Assembly (NCBI GenBank): GCA_027307115.1
Contig: DAHUXN010000034.1
Location: 1-64,000 of the forward strand
Direction: 5' to 3'
Length of the DNA stretch: 64,000 nt
Source: Acidobacteriota bacterium
GTDB taxonomy: Bacteria > Acidobacteriota > Terriglobia > Acidiferrales > UBA7541
In this document: one piece after another, positions 49,914 to 60,334 of the stretch
How positions within the stretch are numbered: the stretch's first letter is position 1
How the letters are laid out: every line of letters begins with the position of its first letter
Translations under genes and position numbers: made by a program
Notes under the pieces: generated by a model
Seen by the model: the letters and a program-made list of their open reading frames with translations, nothing else
Told to the model about the DNA's origin: nothing
Databases searched by the model: none

Positions 49914-52900
49914 TTAGAATACGAACTTCGCAGCCAGTTGAATCAGTCGACCGTTACCCGCACTCAGTTCCCGTCCAAAATTGCCGGACCGGATGTTTCC
50001 CACGGGCAGATTGTATTGAGTGTGGTTAAACAGGTTGTAGAACTCAATCCGCATCTGGAACGCAGTTCTCTCTGTAATCCGTGTGTTCTTAAAGAGCGCC
50101 ATGTCCCAGTTGTTAATCCCCGGTCCATGGAAGTTGTTGCGGCCAGCACTGCCGACTGTCCCAAGAGGCGCAATCGCAAAGGCGGACGGGTTGAAGAAAT
50201 AGTTGTTCTTAGTCCCGATCACGTTATTTCTTGGGTTGCCGATCACAGGGGCCGACACAGCATTTGGGCGATCCCAGCACGAGTAGAATTCAAAGGCGTT
50301 GCACTGCAAAGATGTAAATCCTGAATCCGAGATCGTAATCGGGAACCCAGACTGGAACGTCGTGATTCCGCTGATCTCCCAACCGTCGGTAACACGGCTG
50401 GGTAACCAATTTAGGCCACGCAGTTTGTTCCAGCTCGGGATCGCGTACTGATAACCCATCACTAAGCGGTGCCGCGCGTCGAAAGCGGAGTCACCATACA
50501 TCTGGCGGAAGTTAAACGGATTCAGCCCGACCGCTCCGGCAGAGTTTTCAAAGCTCGAGCCGAAATCCATCGAATGGCTCCACGTGAAAGCCGCATTGAA
50601 AGTCAACCCGTGAGAAAAAGCCTTGTTGGCGCTAATTTGCAGCGAGTTGTAATTCGAATTCGTCATCGTGGACTGTTCGGCCAGCGAGGCGAACACGGTA
50701 GCGTCAAAGGCATAGAAGTTGGGGTCCGTACCCACCGCCAAGTTCTGGACCGGCCTATTGCCCGCGCACGCCGGCGTTGTAGCACAAAGCGCCGAGTTCA
50801 GCAAAGGATTGAGTTCGTGGACGCCAAGCAGGTGGCGCGCTTCGGCCCCGACGTATCCCACCGACAGAATCACCTGGCCCGGTACCTGACGTTGAACGGT
50901 CAGGTTGTAGTTCATTGCTGTCGGATCTTGCGTGTTCGGGTCGAGCAAGTTCAGCGACATTGGTTCAAAGAACGAAAAGTCCACAACGCTCCCCGGCGCC
51001 GGTGGTGTGAATGGGTATTTGTTAGCGATCGACGCGGGGGTCGGGTTGCCGTTCGTATCCGTAGGACTGCACCCGATAGACGCGTTGCTCTGGTTCAGGC
51101 AACGCACGTCCGTGAAGGGCTGAAGAAAACTGGGGTTTCCATTCACGTCCGTGATTCCACCATCCGACAGGGAGAACGGAGGTGCAGTCAGGTTCTGCAA
51201 GGTAACCTCTTCCTCGCCGCGGTTATAGTAAATACCGACTCCGCCGCGGATCGAGAAGTTGCCCTGTTCACCGGAAATCCGGCCAAGATCCGGGGCCCAT
51301 GCGAAACCCACTCGCGGACCAAAGTCCTTGTACTTGGTGGAGTATCCTGCGGCACTGCAGTTCGGGTCTCCGGGGAAATTCAGACCTCGCGGTGCCGTCG
51401 GGAAGACTCCCGACTGTTGAAACGGCACGAAACAATTGATCGCTCGGCGATTGTTGGCGATGTCCGTCAACGGTGTGTCAATTTGGTAGCCGAGACCGAA
51501 CGTCAGTGTGAGGTCAGGGCGGAATTTGAACTCATCCTGCGCATAGAAGTAACCTTCTTTTGCCCGTCCGTCGATAAAACCGCCGCTAGACTGGCCGAAA
51601 GTGTCGGGGATACCGAGCAGGAAGTCCGCGCCAGGATCTGTGCTGGTGAAGCGGCCGCTGCCACCGAAACCGTAATTGCCGTTGTTGTTGAAGAAGAACG
51701 GATTCGTAACCCAGAAATCACGCCCCTCAAAACCAAACTTCAACGTGTGCCGGCCAATAATGTGCGAGAAATTGTCTGTAATTTGTTTGGTCTGGTCGAT
51801 ACGGGGTTGGGGGCCATTGTTGCTAAAACCCAACGTAAACAGACCCGTTACGCCGATTCTTGGCAAACCGGCACCGGCAGGGTCCTGCGGCGTGATCCCA
51901 AAACCGAGAGTCGACGGCAGAGTTGGTGTCTGCGGCAGTACGGCAACGAAATTCAAACGCGTATATCCGATTCGAAATTCATTGAGTGTATTGGCGCTAA
52001 ATATGTGGTTCCACGCACCCGTAAACTGTTTGTCATTGCTCGTGTTGATTTGAGGAAAACCGGGCAGATTTGCTCCCGTGAACGGGGTCGTTTGGAACGT
52101 GCTGCTCGGCTGATCCAGACCCAGAAACCACACTGTGTCGTGCTGGCCAAGGTTCTGGTTAATCTGGAAAATATACTGTTTTGTGTTATTGGTCTGTGTC
52201 GGGTTGAAGCTGAACTGATTCGCGCCGAAGTTCGGCGCCGGCACAAACTTGTTGACGAGGGCCAGCGACAGCGCATTGAAGTCCTGCGTCGGGATGTTCC
52301 CGGACGCGAACAGGCCGCCGCCCAAAAGCACAGTCCCCGATTTGTTTACAAGATTGCCGTAAGGCGTCCCGGCTGCGCAGGCGGTACCGCTTGTCGGACA
52401 GGGGTCTCCAAATTCCGGGATGGCGGAGACGGTGCGCGGATCAACGAAACCGGGCTGACCTGGCTGAATTGCCGTCGCCGGCAGAACTGTGTCGAAATCA
52501 CCCGCACCAAAAACTCCGCCCAGCTGCCCCGTGGGGCCCGTCGTGAATACTGTCACTAATCCGCCAGCCTGCGGTGTCGCGTTCTTTGTTCCCTGGTACG
52601 AAAAGAAGAAGAATGTATGGTTCTTCCAGACAGGTCCCCCAATTGTTCCCCCATATTGATGTTGGTGAAACACGGGCCGGCTGTTCTGAAACAGATTTCG
52701 GTTGTTAAGGAACGTATCGCGGTAGAACTCGAATGCGTCACCGTGGAACTGGTTGGTACCGGACTTGATCACCGCGTCAAGAATCGCGCCTGAATTGCGA
52801 CCGTACTCCGGATTGATCGTGTTCGTGATCATGCGGAATTCCTGAATGGCGTCCGGGCTGGGCAAAATTAGCGGGGTGTTTAACGGAAGGTCGTTCGAAT

Positions 52901-53483
52901 CCGTGCCGTTAACAAGATAGCTATTCTGCTGGCTTTGGCTGCCGTTCGTCGCAAAATTCGAGCCAAAACGATCCGAGGAGGCCACAACGCCGGGTTGCAT
53001 CTGCTGCAGCTGAACCCAGTTGCGACCGTTCAGAGGCATGTCGACAATCGTAGCCGCCTCAACCGTCGTACCCAACTGCATGCTGGTGGTTTCCACCTGA
53101 GTCTTAGCTGCCTCGACAGTAACCGTCTGCGAGGAGGAACCCACCTGCAACGTCGGATTAATGACGTAAATCTGGTTGATCACCAGAACGATTCCAGTAG
53201 CTTGGTAGGTCTGGAACCCGTCTTTCGTGACCGAAATATTATACGTGCCAATTGGCAGGCTCAAGAGCTCAAAGCTGCCGTCCGCCTGCGTAGTCACCGT
53301 GCGGGTCTCATTGGTCCCCGTGTTTTTGGCGGTTACCTGAGCTCCAGGAATCGTCGCCTTGGTCTGGTCGACCACTTGACCGCGAATCGTCGCGTACTGG
53401 TTATCCGCGCGCACAACCCCAGCGGACAAGAACGCAAACACAAAAACAAGCGCGAACAGCTTAAGCGCAGTATGAAAACGCAT
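49914..53483 (-). CDS. Oar-like TonB-dependent receptor with carboxypeptidase-regulatory-like domain
   Basis: Outer-membrane protein of 1189 residues. Signal peptide at 1-26 (LFALVFVFAFLSAGVVRA). Residues 28-110 (ATIRGQVVDQTKATIPGAQV) are the carboxypeptidase regulatory-like domain, followed by a plug-like part with MPLNGRNWVQLQQMQPGV and the beta-barrel, ending in LAAKFVF with the terminal phenylalanine used for barrel insertion. No clear TonB box. This architecture is multiplied in Acidobacteriota genomes and is thought to import glycans or peptides. GAGGTGG precedes the ATG, and a perfect terminator follows. Confidence 0.93.
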   Translation of the reverse strand: MRFHTALKLFALVFVFAFLSAGVVRADNQYATIRGQVVDQTKATIPGAQVTAKNTGTNETRTVTTQADGSFELLSLPIGTYNISVTKDGFQTYQATGIVLVINQIYVINPTLQVGSSSQTVTVEAAKTQVETTSMQLGTTVEAATIVDMPLNGRNWVQLQQMQPGVVASSDRFGSNFATNGSQSQQNSYLVNGTDSNDLPLNTPLILPSPDAIQEFRMITNTINPEYGRNSGAILDAVIKSGTNQFHGDAFEFYRDTFLNNRNLFQNSRPVFHQHQYGGTIGGPVWKNHTFFFFSYQGTKNATPQAGGLVTVFTTGPTGQLGGVFGAGDFDTVLPATAIQPGQPGFVDPRTVSAIPEFGDPCPTSGTACAAGTPYGNLVNKSGTVLLGGGLFASGNIPTQDFNALSLALVNKFVPAPNFGANQFSFNPTQTNNTKQYIFQINQNLGQHDTVWFLGLDQPSSTFQTTPFTGANLPGFPQINTSNDKQFTGAWNHIFSANTLNEFRIGYTRLNFVAVLPQTPTLPSTLGFGITPQDPAGAGLPRIGVTGLFTLGFSNNGPQPRIDQTKQITDNFSHIIGRHTLKFGFEGRDFWVTNPFFFNNNGNYGFGGSGRFTSTDPGADFLLGIPDTFGQSSGGFIDGRAKEGYFYAQDEFKFRPDLTLTFGLGYQIDTPLTDIANNRRAINCFVPFQQSGVFPTAPRGLNFPGDPNCSAAGYSTKYKDFGPRVGFAWAPDLGRISGEQGNFSIRGGVGIYYNRGEEEVTLQNLTAPPFSLSDGGITDVNGNPSFLQPFTDVRCLNQSNASIGCSPTDTNGNPTPASIANKYPFTPPAPGSVVDFSFFEPMSLNLLDPNTQDPTAMNYNLTVQRQVPGQVILSVGYVGAEARHLLGVHELNPLLNSALCATTPACAGNRPVQNLAVGTDPNFYAFDATVFASLAEQSTMTNSNYNSLQISANKAFSHGLTFNAAFTWSHSMDFGSSFENSAGAVGLNPFNFRQMYGDSAFDARHRLVMGYQYAIPSWNKLRGLNWLPSRVTDGWEISGITTFQSGFPITISDSGFTSLQCNAFEFYSCWDRPNAVSAPVIGNPRNNVIGTKNNYFFNPSAFAIAPLGTVGSAGRNNFHGPGINNWDMALFKNTRITERTAFQMRIEFYNLFNHTQYNLPVGNIRSGNFGRELSAGNGRLIQLAAKFVF

Positions 53484-53823
53484 TCCGCCACCTCACAAGA
53501 GATTTTTAGTGTTCTTCATAGCAGCAGGAGTCTAGCAAATACCGATCCCGGCACCCACCCAACAATGAACTTCCCTAGCCCCCGCCCGTTCGTCTAAACA
53601 AAGCCCACCCTCATACGCTATTAAATCGTGTGCACTCTAGATGCCAAAAATGGAATTCTCGCCTAATGAATACCAAAATACACAAAGTGGGCTGTTTACT
53701 TGATGGTATTGAGTCTCGAATAAACGCTGGGCGCAGGACGCGCTCTACCGAAATTCGTATAGTTGTATTAAAATTGGAATATTCCTTGCAGCCGGAATAC
53801 TCCAGAGTGACGGGCCACGAAAT
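53484..53823. other. 340-bp gap, nothing recognised
   Basis: Separates the receptor gene start from the hemL stop, both on the minus strand. An open frame crosses it but has no resemblance to any protein. It must contain the receptor promoter. Confidence 0.4.
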
Positions 53824-55149
53824 TCAATCCGCGGACCCACGGCGACTTTCATACAACCATCGCGAGACCGCCGAGAGTGTCGCCTCGAGATCGGCTTCCG
53901 TGTGTGCGGCGGAAATGAACAACGCCTCGAATTGCGATGGCGCGACCAAAATGCCGCGTTCGAGCACGGCGCCGAAAAATGCGGCGAAGCGGCGCGTGTC
54001 TGACTTCTTCGCATCCGCATAATTCCGCACAGGCGCCTCGGAAAAAAACAAAGTGGCCAGTGAACCGCAGGAATTCACTCGCGCTGCGAGCCCTGCTTCC
54101 CGAATTGCGCCTCGAAGCGCCTCGACAAATCGGCCCGCTTTCTTGTTCAGCGCCCCGTAAAAGCCGGGCTCTTCGAGTTGCTTCAACGCTTCGATTCCCG
54201 CGCGCATCGCCAGCGGATTCCCCGAAAGCGTTCCCGCCTGATACACCGCGCCGAGCGGCGCGACGTGATTCATGATCTCCACGCGGCCGCCGTAAGCGGC
54301 GACGGGCAATCCGCCGCCAATAATTTTCCCAAGCGTCGTCAAATCCGGCTCGATTTTGTAGAGCGACTGCGCACCGCCGTAGCACAATCGAAATCCGGTG
54401 ATCACTTCGTCGAAAATCAGCAGCGCACCCGCGCGCCGCGTGATTTCGCGCAGCCCTTCGAGAAATCCGGGCTCGGGCGGCACAACGCCCATATTCGCGG
54501 CGACCGGCTCGACAATCACAGCGGCAATTTTATCCGGGTGGGCGGCAAAGAGTTTTTCGACGGTACCAAGATCGTTGTACGGCGTGTTCAGCGTAAGCGC
54601 CGCAAGCGCCTCTGGCACGCCCGGACTCGACGCAATCCCCAGCGTTGCCAGCCCCGAGCCTGCTTCGGAGAGAAAACTGTCCGCGTGCCCGTGATAGCAG
54701 CCCTCGAATTTCAAAATAAAATCGCGCTTCGTGAATCCGCGCGCCAGCCGCGCCGCGCTCATCGTGGCTTCGGTGCCAGAACTAACGAAGCGTATTTTTT
54801 CAATGGACGGAATCGCGCGCTTGATGCGTTCGGCCAACTCGACTTCGAGCTCCGTCGTCATGCCATAACTTGTCCCGCGCGCAGCTTGCTCCTGAATCGC
54901 CGCCACAACCGCCGGATTCGCGTGCCCCAGAATCAGCGCGCCCCACGAGCCGATAAAATCGATGTATTCGCGGCCGTCCGCGTCCCACAAATGCGCGCCG
55001 GAAGCGCGCTCGGCAATCAATGGCGCACCGCCAACCGATTGAAACGCGCGCACGGGGCTGTTGACGCCGCCAACCAGCGATTTGAAGGCGCGCTCCAAAA
55101 TCTCTATTGTTCGCGAGGATTTATTTTGCATTCGAGAATCAGGAGCCAT
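53824..55149 (-). CDS. hemL: Glutamate-1-semialdehyde 2,1-aminomutase
   Basis: PLP enzyme of 441 residues that converts glutamate-1-semialdehyde to 5-aminolevulinate, the second step of the C5 heme route. GGVNSPVRAFQSVGG and SSGTEATMSAARLARG are family signatures, and TTLGKIIGGGLPVAAYGG contains the lysine that forms the Schiff base. The gene is last in the ccsA-hemA-C-D-B-L run and starts 7 bases after hemB. Length and motifs are complete. The first ATG is used; a second in-frame ATG six codons later is possible. Confidence 0.97.
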   Translation of the reverse strand: MAPDSRMQNKSSRTIEILERAFKSLVGGVNSPVRAFQSVGGAPLIAERASGAHLWDADGREYIDFIGSWGALILGHANPAVVAAIQEQAARGTSYGMTTELEVELAERIKRAIPSIEKIRFVSSGTEATMSAARLARGFTKRDFILKFEGCYHGHADSFLSEAGSGLATLGIASSPGVPEALAALTLNTPYNDLGTVEKLFAAHPDKIAAVIVEPVAANMGVVPPEPGFLEGLREITRRAGALLIFDEVITGFRLCYGGAQSLYKIEPDLTTLGKIIGGGLPVAAYGGRVEIMNHVAPLGAVYQAGTLSGNPLAMRAGIEALKQLEEPGFYGALNKKAGRFVEALRGAIREAGLAARVNSCGSLATLFFSEAPVRNYADAKKSDTRRFAAFFGAVLERGILVAPSQFEALFISAAHTEADLEATLSAVSRWLYESRRGSAD

Positions 55150-55156
55150 CGACGCG

Positions 55157-56134
55157 TCAGCAAGCCTTCAGCCAGCGTGCCAGGTCCTTGGCATGGTAAG
55201 TGAGCACAATCGAAGCGCCCGCGCGCTGAATCGACGTGAAAATTTCGAGCGCCACGCGTTTTTCGTCAATCCAGCCGTTTTGCGCCGCGGCCTTCACCAT
55301 CGCGTATTCGCCACTGACGTTGTACGCCGCAACCGGCACGTCAAACGCCTCGCGCACGCGATGAACGACGTCCAGATACGGCAGCGCCGGCTTCACCATA
55401 ATCATGTCCGCGCCCTCTTCCAAATCGAGCGCCACTTCTTTCAGCGCCTCGCGCGCGTTCGCGGGGTCCATTTGATAGCTGCGGCGGTCGCCGAATTGCG
55501 GAGCCGATTGCGCCGCCTCGCGGAACGGCCCGTAAAACCCGGAACAATATTTCGCCGCATACGACAAAATCGCAACGTCGGTAAAATTCGCGGCATCGAG
55601 CTTCTTGCGAATCGCCGCGACCCGCCCGTCCATCATGTCCGACGGCGCCACAATGTGCGCCCCCGCGCGCGCATGCGACAGCGCCATTTCCGCGAGCAAC
55701 TCCAGCGTTGGATCATTTAGAACCTGCTCATCTTTGATAACGCCGCAATGCCCGTGATCCGTATATTCACACAGACAAACGTCGGTAATCACAAGCAGTT
55801 CAGGCCGTGCTTTACGAATTGCCTCGACTCCGCGCTGCACCACGCCCGATGCAATGTAGCCTTCGCTTCCCTTCGCGTCCTTATGTTCGGGCAAGCCAAA
55901 AAGAATCACTGCCGGAATGCCCAGATCGGCCACTTCGCGGACTTCCTCGAGAAGCTTGTCCACTGATTGCTGGGCAACACCCGGCATCGAGCTCACGTCG
56001 ACGCGCACGCCCTTCCCGGGGCACACGAACATCGGGTAAACCAATCCTGCCGTCGACGGACGGGTCTCGCGGACAAGATTCCGAATCGCTTCGCTGCGTC
56101 GCAAACGGCGCGGCCGGTGCGTCGGGAAACTCAT
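55157..56134 (-). CDS. hemB: 5-aminolevulinate dehydratase (porphobilinogen synthase)
   Basis: Zinc-dependent enzyme of 325 residues that joins two 5-aminolevulinate molecules into porphobilinogen. [14 protein letters not shown] carries the three cysteine zinc ligands; the two active lysines are in [15 protein letters not shown] and [12 protein letters not shown]. The ATG overlaps the hemD stop (ATGA), which also argues against the much longer open frame reaching upstream. It lies in the heme run with hemL following after 7 bases. Confidence 0.97.
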   Translation of the reverse strand: MSFPTHRPRRLRRSEAIRNLVRETRPSTAGLVYPMFVCPGKGVRVDVSSMPGVAQQSVDKLLEEVREVADLGIPAVILFGLPEHKDAKGSEGYIASGVVQRGVEAIRKARPELLVITDVCLCEYTDHGHCGVIKDEQVLNDPTLELLAEMALSHARAGAHIVAPSDMMDGRVAAIRKKLDAANFTDVAILSYAAKYCSGFYGPFREAAQSAPQFGDRRSYQMDPANAREALKEVALDLEEGADMIMVKPALPYLDVVHRVREAFDVPVAAYNVSGEYAMVKAAAQNGWIDEKRVALEIFTSIQRAGASIVLTYHAKDLARWLKAC

Positions 56135-57048
56135 GCGTGGTTCGCTCCTTCGCGCGAGGATGGGCGTGCCGAGCCTGCAAAATATTTGCCGATTGCCTCG
56201 ATTAAGGACTTTGCATTTGGCTCTGCCGATTCGATCGCGCAACGAACTCCAGCGGCGCGAATGGCCGATGCGGTCGTCGGGCCAATCGCCGCCAGCGCCG
56301 AGGCCGAAGCAAATCGCTGAAGGTCGTCCGGCCCCACGGATTTTGCGAAATTTTCGAATGCCGACGGGCTTGCAAAAATAAAACAGTCTACTGCTTCGCG
56401 GCGGATACGTTCCAACTGAGGCCCGGCCAGCGACTCCGGCATGCAGGTGCGATACGCGGGAACCGCGACGACCTCTGCGCCCTCGGCGCGCAATGCCTCC
56501 ATCCAATCCGTGGCTCCACGCTCGCGCAGAGCTATATCGCTGCGCGGCACCAGCACTTTCAGTCCGGCAGCGCCATGAACAAATCCCACCGCTGGATTCT
56601 TCACTTCCATTCCCGCGACGCTGCGCACGCAGTCGGTAAAATTGCCCGCAAAACTTCGGCCCGTTCCGGCGTGCGGAACAAAATCCACCGGGAATCCCTC
56701 CGCCTTTGCTGCCTCGGCGGTTGCCGGGCCAATCGCCGCAACGCGCGGGCGCGGTTCAGGCAGCCGCGCAAAGTCGAGTCCTAGCGCACGAGCGCGCCGG
56801 GCAAAAAATCTCGCGGCATTCTGACTGGTGAAGAACAGCCATGCAAACTCTCCCAGCCGGCCAATCACTCGATCGAGTTCATTCGTTTCTTCCAGTTCGC
56901 GAAACTCCACGCACGGCAATTCAATCACATGCGCGCCGGCGCCGCGCGCCAACTCCGTCCGCAAGTCCTCTCCCTGGCCTGGAGAGCGCGTGATAACGAT
57001 CCGCTTCCCTGACAATGCATTCTCTGGCGACATCGCGTTAAATTCCAC
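56131..57048 (-). CDS. hemD: Uroporphyrinogen-III synthase
   Basis: Enzyme of 305 residues that cyclises hydroxymethylbilane with inversion of ring D. The family is weakly conserved: [12 protein letters not shown] at the start, [16 protein letters not shown], the middle [15 protein letters not shown], and the second-domain [10 protein letters not shown] and [17 protein letters not shown] motifs all fit. The GTG start is preferred because AAGGAG precedes it by 5 bases; it overlaps the hemC stop by 11 bases, and an ATG five codons later is an alternative. It is coupled with hemB by ATGA. Confidence 0.93.
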   Translation of the reverse strand: MEFNAMSPENALSGKRIVITRSPGQGEDLRTELARGAGAHVIELPCVEFRELEETNELDRVIGRLGEFAWLFFTSQNAARFFARRARALGLDFARLPEPRPRVAAIGPATAEAAKAEGFPVDFVPHAGTGRSFAGNFTDCVRSVAGMEVKNPAVGFVHGAAGLKVLVPRSDIALRERGATDWMEALRAEGAEVVAVPAYRTCMPESLAGPQLERIRREAVDCFIFASPSAFENFAKSVGPDDLQRFASASALAAIGPTTASAIRAAGVRCAIESAEPNAKSLIEAIGKYFAGSARPSSREGANHA

Positions 57049-57970
57049 CAACGCTCCTTCCCGCCAGCCTCAGCAGCCGATCCGCGCCCGCCTCCAGCAA
57101 CTCGCGCGCGAGACTTCGCCCAATCTCCGCGGCATTCGCCGCTGAACCCGACGCGTGCCGTGCGATGCACTCCGAACCATCAGCCGCAAGCACGCGCGCA
57201 TCCAGCCGCAACGCGCCGTTCTCGATGCGCGCCCACGCGCCCAGCGGCACCTGGCATCCGCCCTCGAGCTCCGCCAGCAGTGCGCGCTCGGCCGTAACCG
57301 CGGCGCGAGTTTCGCCATCGTCAAAAGCGGCGAGCATTTCGCGCAACGTTTCATTGCTCGCACGCGCCTCAATCGCCAGTGCGCCTTGCCCCACGGCGGA
57401 GAGAATGATTTCCGGAGCGATCACTTCCGCGATTTTATCGCTTAACCCGAGCCGGTCGAGTCCCGCCTTCGCGACAACGATCGCGTCGAATTGTCCCGTT
57501 TCGAGTTTCCGCAGCCGCGTATCCACGTTCCCGCGCATTTCCGCCACGTGGAAGTCCTGTCGAAAATATCTGAGCTGCGATTGACGCCGCAAGCTGCTTG
57601 TCCCCACGCGCGCGCCGTGCCGTATTTTCCCCAGCGTTTCACCGCCTCGCGAAACCAGACAATCGCGCGGATCTTCCCTCTTCGTGACCGCCGGAAAACA
57701 GAGGCCGCTCGGAGTAGCCGTCGGTACGTCTTTCATGCTGTGCACGGCGATCTCGACGCGCCCGTCGAGCAAAGCGTCCTCGATTTCCTTTATGAAAATT
57801 CCCTTCCCGCCGATTTCCGCCACTGGCGCGGACTGAAAATTATCGCCCGAAGTCTTGATGATTACGACTTCTGATTCAACCCCGCAATCATTCGACAAAC
57901 GCGCTCGAACGTGCTCGGCCTGCCAGAGAGCCAGTTTGCTGCCGCGGCTCCCGATTCGCAGACGGTTCAA
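57038..57970 (-). CDS. hemC: Hydroxymethylbilane synthase (porphobilinogen deaminase)
   Basis: Enzyme of 310 residues that builds the linear tetrapyrrole. LRIGSRGSKLALWQAEHV at the N-terminus, VHSMKDVPTATPSG and RREDPRD-like KREDPRDCLV are diagnostic; ELEGGCQVPLGAWARI holds the cysteine that carries the dipyrromethane cofactor. Its ATG overlaps the hemA stop by 4 bases (ATGA). All catalytic residues I can check are present. Confidence 0.97.
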   Translation of the reverse strand: MNRLRIGSRGSKLALWQAEHVRARLSNDCGVESEVVIIKTSGDNFQSAPVAEIGGKGIFIKEIEDALLDGRVEIAVHSMKDVPTATPSGLCFPAVTKREDPRDCLVSRGGETLGKIRHGARVGTSSLRRQSQLRYFRQDFHVAEMRGNVDTRLRKLETGQFDAIVVAKAGLDRLGLSDKIAEVIAPEIILSAVGQGALAIEARASNETLREMLAAFDDGETRAAVTAERALLAELEGGCQVPLGAWARIENGALRLDARVLAADGSECIARHASGSAANAAEIGRSLARELLEAGADRLLRLAGRSVGGI

Positions 57971-59307
57971 GACTCGTCCTCCCTGTCACTCGGGTCAAGG
58001 CCGAAAAAATCCCGCAATGCGGCAAGCCCTTCCAGCGGACGCCGCAGCTTGCGCGCATGGCGCAAACGCTGAGAGGGAAGCTGAACGATCCTGTCGATCA
58101 GCTCCTCAGTGAGCCGCTCGAATCGCGCGCGTTCGCTTTCGGATATGCCATCGGCATTCGCGAAATGCGCCGCGAGCAGCGCCCGCCGCTCTGCTTCCAG
58201 ACGCGCCCGAAAAGCGTCCAGCAATCCGGCCGCCTCGAGACTCGATTGCCAGGCCAGAAATTTCGTCACGTGTTCGTCGACAATCGTCTCGACGCGCGGC
58301 AGTTCCGCCTCGCGCGCCTTTTTATTCTGCTCGACGATTTCACCGAGGTGGTCAATGTTGAAGAGATAGACGTTGTAGAGCCCTTCCGCGTCGGGATCCA
58401 CGTTGCGCGGCACGCCCAAATCAATCACGAAAATCGCGCGTCCAGATCGCGCCGCCATCGCGCGTTCCAAAAGCGCTCGCGTTAATACGTGTTCCGACCC
58501 GGAAACGGAAGTAACGATAATGTCCGGCTCGTCGAGCAGACTTTCAAAATTGGACCACTCTCCCGCTTGGCCGCCCACGCGTCGCGCCAGTTCCTCCGCT
58601 CGCGCGCGCGAACGATTCACCACGCGCAATTCGCCGATTCCGCGCAATCGCAGATGCTCGACCACTTGCTCCGCCACCGCTCCCGCGCCCACAATCAATG
58701 CGCTGTGGCCCTTCAATTCCCCGAAAACACGTTCCGCAAGTTTCACGCCCGCCAGCGCCACGGACATTGGCCGCGCGCCGATTTCCGTTTCCGCGCGTAC
58801 ACGTTTTCCCACTTCGAGCGCGCCCTGGAACAGCCGGTTCAGTACTGGGCCAGTCGAGCCATTTTCGAGCGCGCGGTTATACGCTTCGCGCACTTGCCCC
58901 AGAATTTCCGCTTCGCCGAGCAGCATCGAATCGATTCCCGATGCAACACGAAAAAGATGCCGCACAGCCTCGGGTCCCGCGTGGCGATACAACCGCCCGT
59001 TCAATTCGTCGGGAGAGAGCTTATGAAAATCGGTGAAGTACGAAACCATCGCCGAGGGCGCGGATTCGCTCGCCTCCGACGTGACGCCATACAGCTCGCT
59101 GCGATTGCACGTCGACACAACCACGGCTTCCTCAATCACGCCCATTTTGCATAGCTCATTCGCCGCGCGCACCGCCTGCTCCGGCGTAAAAGCCACGCGC
59201 TCGCGCAATTCCACCGGCGCGGTGCGATGGTTGCAGCCGATCAGCGCAATGGCGGCACGGCCTCGCGCGGCTGCGGCGTTGCGTTCGGGGATGGAGTCGG
59301 TAGCCAT
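57967..59307 (-). CDS. hemA: Glutamyl-tRNA reductase
   Basis: NADPH-dependent enzyme of 446 residues making glutamate-1-semialdehyde from glutamyl-tRNA, the first committed step of the C5 route. GCNHRTAPVELRERVAF and VVSTCNRSELYGV (nucleophilic cysteine) are the catalytic part; MLLGEAEILGQVREAYNRA follows; LIVGAGAVAEQVVEHL is the NADPH-binding motif; the C-terminal helical dimer domain is present. The start overlaps the ccsA stop (TGATG). It is the second gene of the minus-strand heme run. Confidence 0.97.
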   Translation of the reverse strand: MATDSIPERNAAAARGRAAIALIGCNHRTAPVELRERVAFTPEQAVRAANELCKMGVIEEAVVVSTCNRSELYGVTSEASESAPSAMVSYFTDFHKLSPDELNGRLYRHAGPEAVRHLFRVASGIDSMLLGEAEILGQVREAYNRALENGSTGPVLNRLFQGALEVGKRVRAETEIGARPMSVALAGVKLAERVFGELKGHSALIVGAGAVAEQVVEHLRLRGIGELRVVNRSRARAEELARRVGGQAGEWSNFESLLDEPDIIVTSVSGSEHVLTRALLERAMAARSGRAIFVIDLGVPRNVDPDAEGLYNVYLFNIDHLGEIVEQNKKAREAELPRVETIVDEHVTKFLAWQSSLEAAGLLDAFRARLEAERRALLAAHFANADGISESERARFERLTEELIDRIVQLPSQRLRHARKLRRPLEGLAALRDFFGLDPSDREDES

Positions 59308-60122
59308 CAGAAGTAGCGGTGAAAACTCGTGAAATAAAGATTCACAATCGTATAGCTGAACAGCACAACCGCGAAATTACACACGCAAAGGAGCGCCGCG
59401 CGCGCTCCACGCCATGCCGGCGCCCGAACAATCAGCAGATACACGGCGTATATCACCAGCACGATCAACGTCACGAGCACTTTCGGGTCGGCCATCGCAA
59501 AGCGATGAGTCAAACGGTGCTCCCAAACGAAGCCCAAAGTGGTTCCAATCACCAATGCGACCAAGCCAACCCACACACTGGAAAGGCTCATTCGCTCCAG
59601 CACATCCAGCGCCGGAAATCGCCAGAAGGCCAGCCCCGGCTTCCCGTGCCGCAGCACGCGATTTTGAATCAGATAAATCAGACTCAGCAAAAATGAAATG
59701 GCAAAGGCCGCGTAGGCGAGAATCCCAATCGTGATGTGCAGCGCAAAGAGCGCCCCGTTCGCTTGAGGCTCGCGACTCGCCGCAGCCGGCGCAACGCTCA
59801 TGGCCACGGCGAGCCAAATGATAACAAACGGAACCACCAGCGAACCCACGGCGCGCTGCCGGTGAAACGTTTCAAGTCCGAGATACGTTACGCCGACAAG
59901 CCACGCAAAAAGCGACATTGAGCCGTAGAGATCGTCATACGGGATCGCGTGAATCACGCGCGAGCGTTCGAGCAGCGCATAATAATGCGCCACAAGCGCG
60001 AGGATCAGGAGCAGAGTCGCAACGCGCCCCATCCAGCGGCGGTCACGATAGAGGTTCGCCGTATACCCAATGAAGCTGGCCACGTACAGGCCGAGCGCCG
60101 CAAAATCCATGGAAAGCTTCAT
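59307..60122 (-). CDS. ccsA: Cytochrome c assembly (CcsA/HemX-like) membrane protein
   Basis: Integral membrane protein of 271 residues from the ATG chosen here; a longer start at 60,206 would add an unlikely basic prefix. About eight hydrophobic helices with the family motif region AIPYDDLYGSMSLFAWLVG and the histidine-containing LHITIGILAYAAFAISFLL; the tryptophan-rich WWD motif of full CcsA is not obvious, which fits the HemX-like branch. Location directly ahead of hemA, as in many genomes, supports a role in heme handling or HemA stability rather than only cytochrome c maturation. Confidence 0.85.
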   Translation of the reverse strand: MKLSMDFAALGLYVASFIGYTANLYRDRRWMGRVATLLLILALVAHYYALLERSRVIHAIPYDDLYGSMSLFAWLVGVTYLGLETFHRQRAVGSLVVPFVIIWLAVAMSVAPAAASREPQANGALFALHITIGILAYAAFAISFLLSLIYLIQNRVLRHGKPGLAFWRFPALDVLERMSLSSVWVGLVALVIGTTLGFVWEHRLTHRFAMADPKVLVTLIVLVIYAVYLLIVRAPAWRGARAALLCVCNFAVVLFSYTIVNLYFTSFHRYF

Positions 60123-60334
60123 TGCAGACTCAAAACCCCCGCGCGCGCGCCACGCCGCAAACGCACGGCCAAGAAAAGAGCGTTTATGCAAAACGGCATT
60201 CAGCAATCTTAGCGCCGATTGGGTAGTGCAACAACCGGTGGCTTCCGCGCGAGCTTGCCCGGGTCATTCCGGCCCACCGTTCCGCTATTGACTATATCAT
60301 ATGACCATGGTAGTTTTAATAAGTCCAATACATT

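Noticed and set aside
50469-52559. 696-residue open frame on the plus strand
   Set aside because: It is antisense to the TonB-dependent receptor, which has full-length family features; composition is R/V-rich and no motif is present.
54178-55203. 341-residue open frame on the plus strand
   Set aside because: Antisense to hemL; R/N/Q-rich shadow of GC-rich codons.
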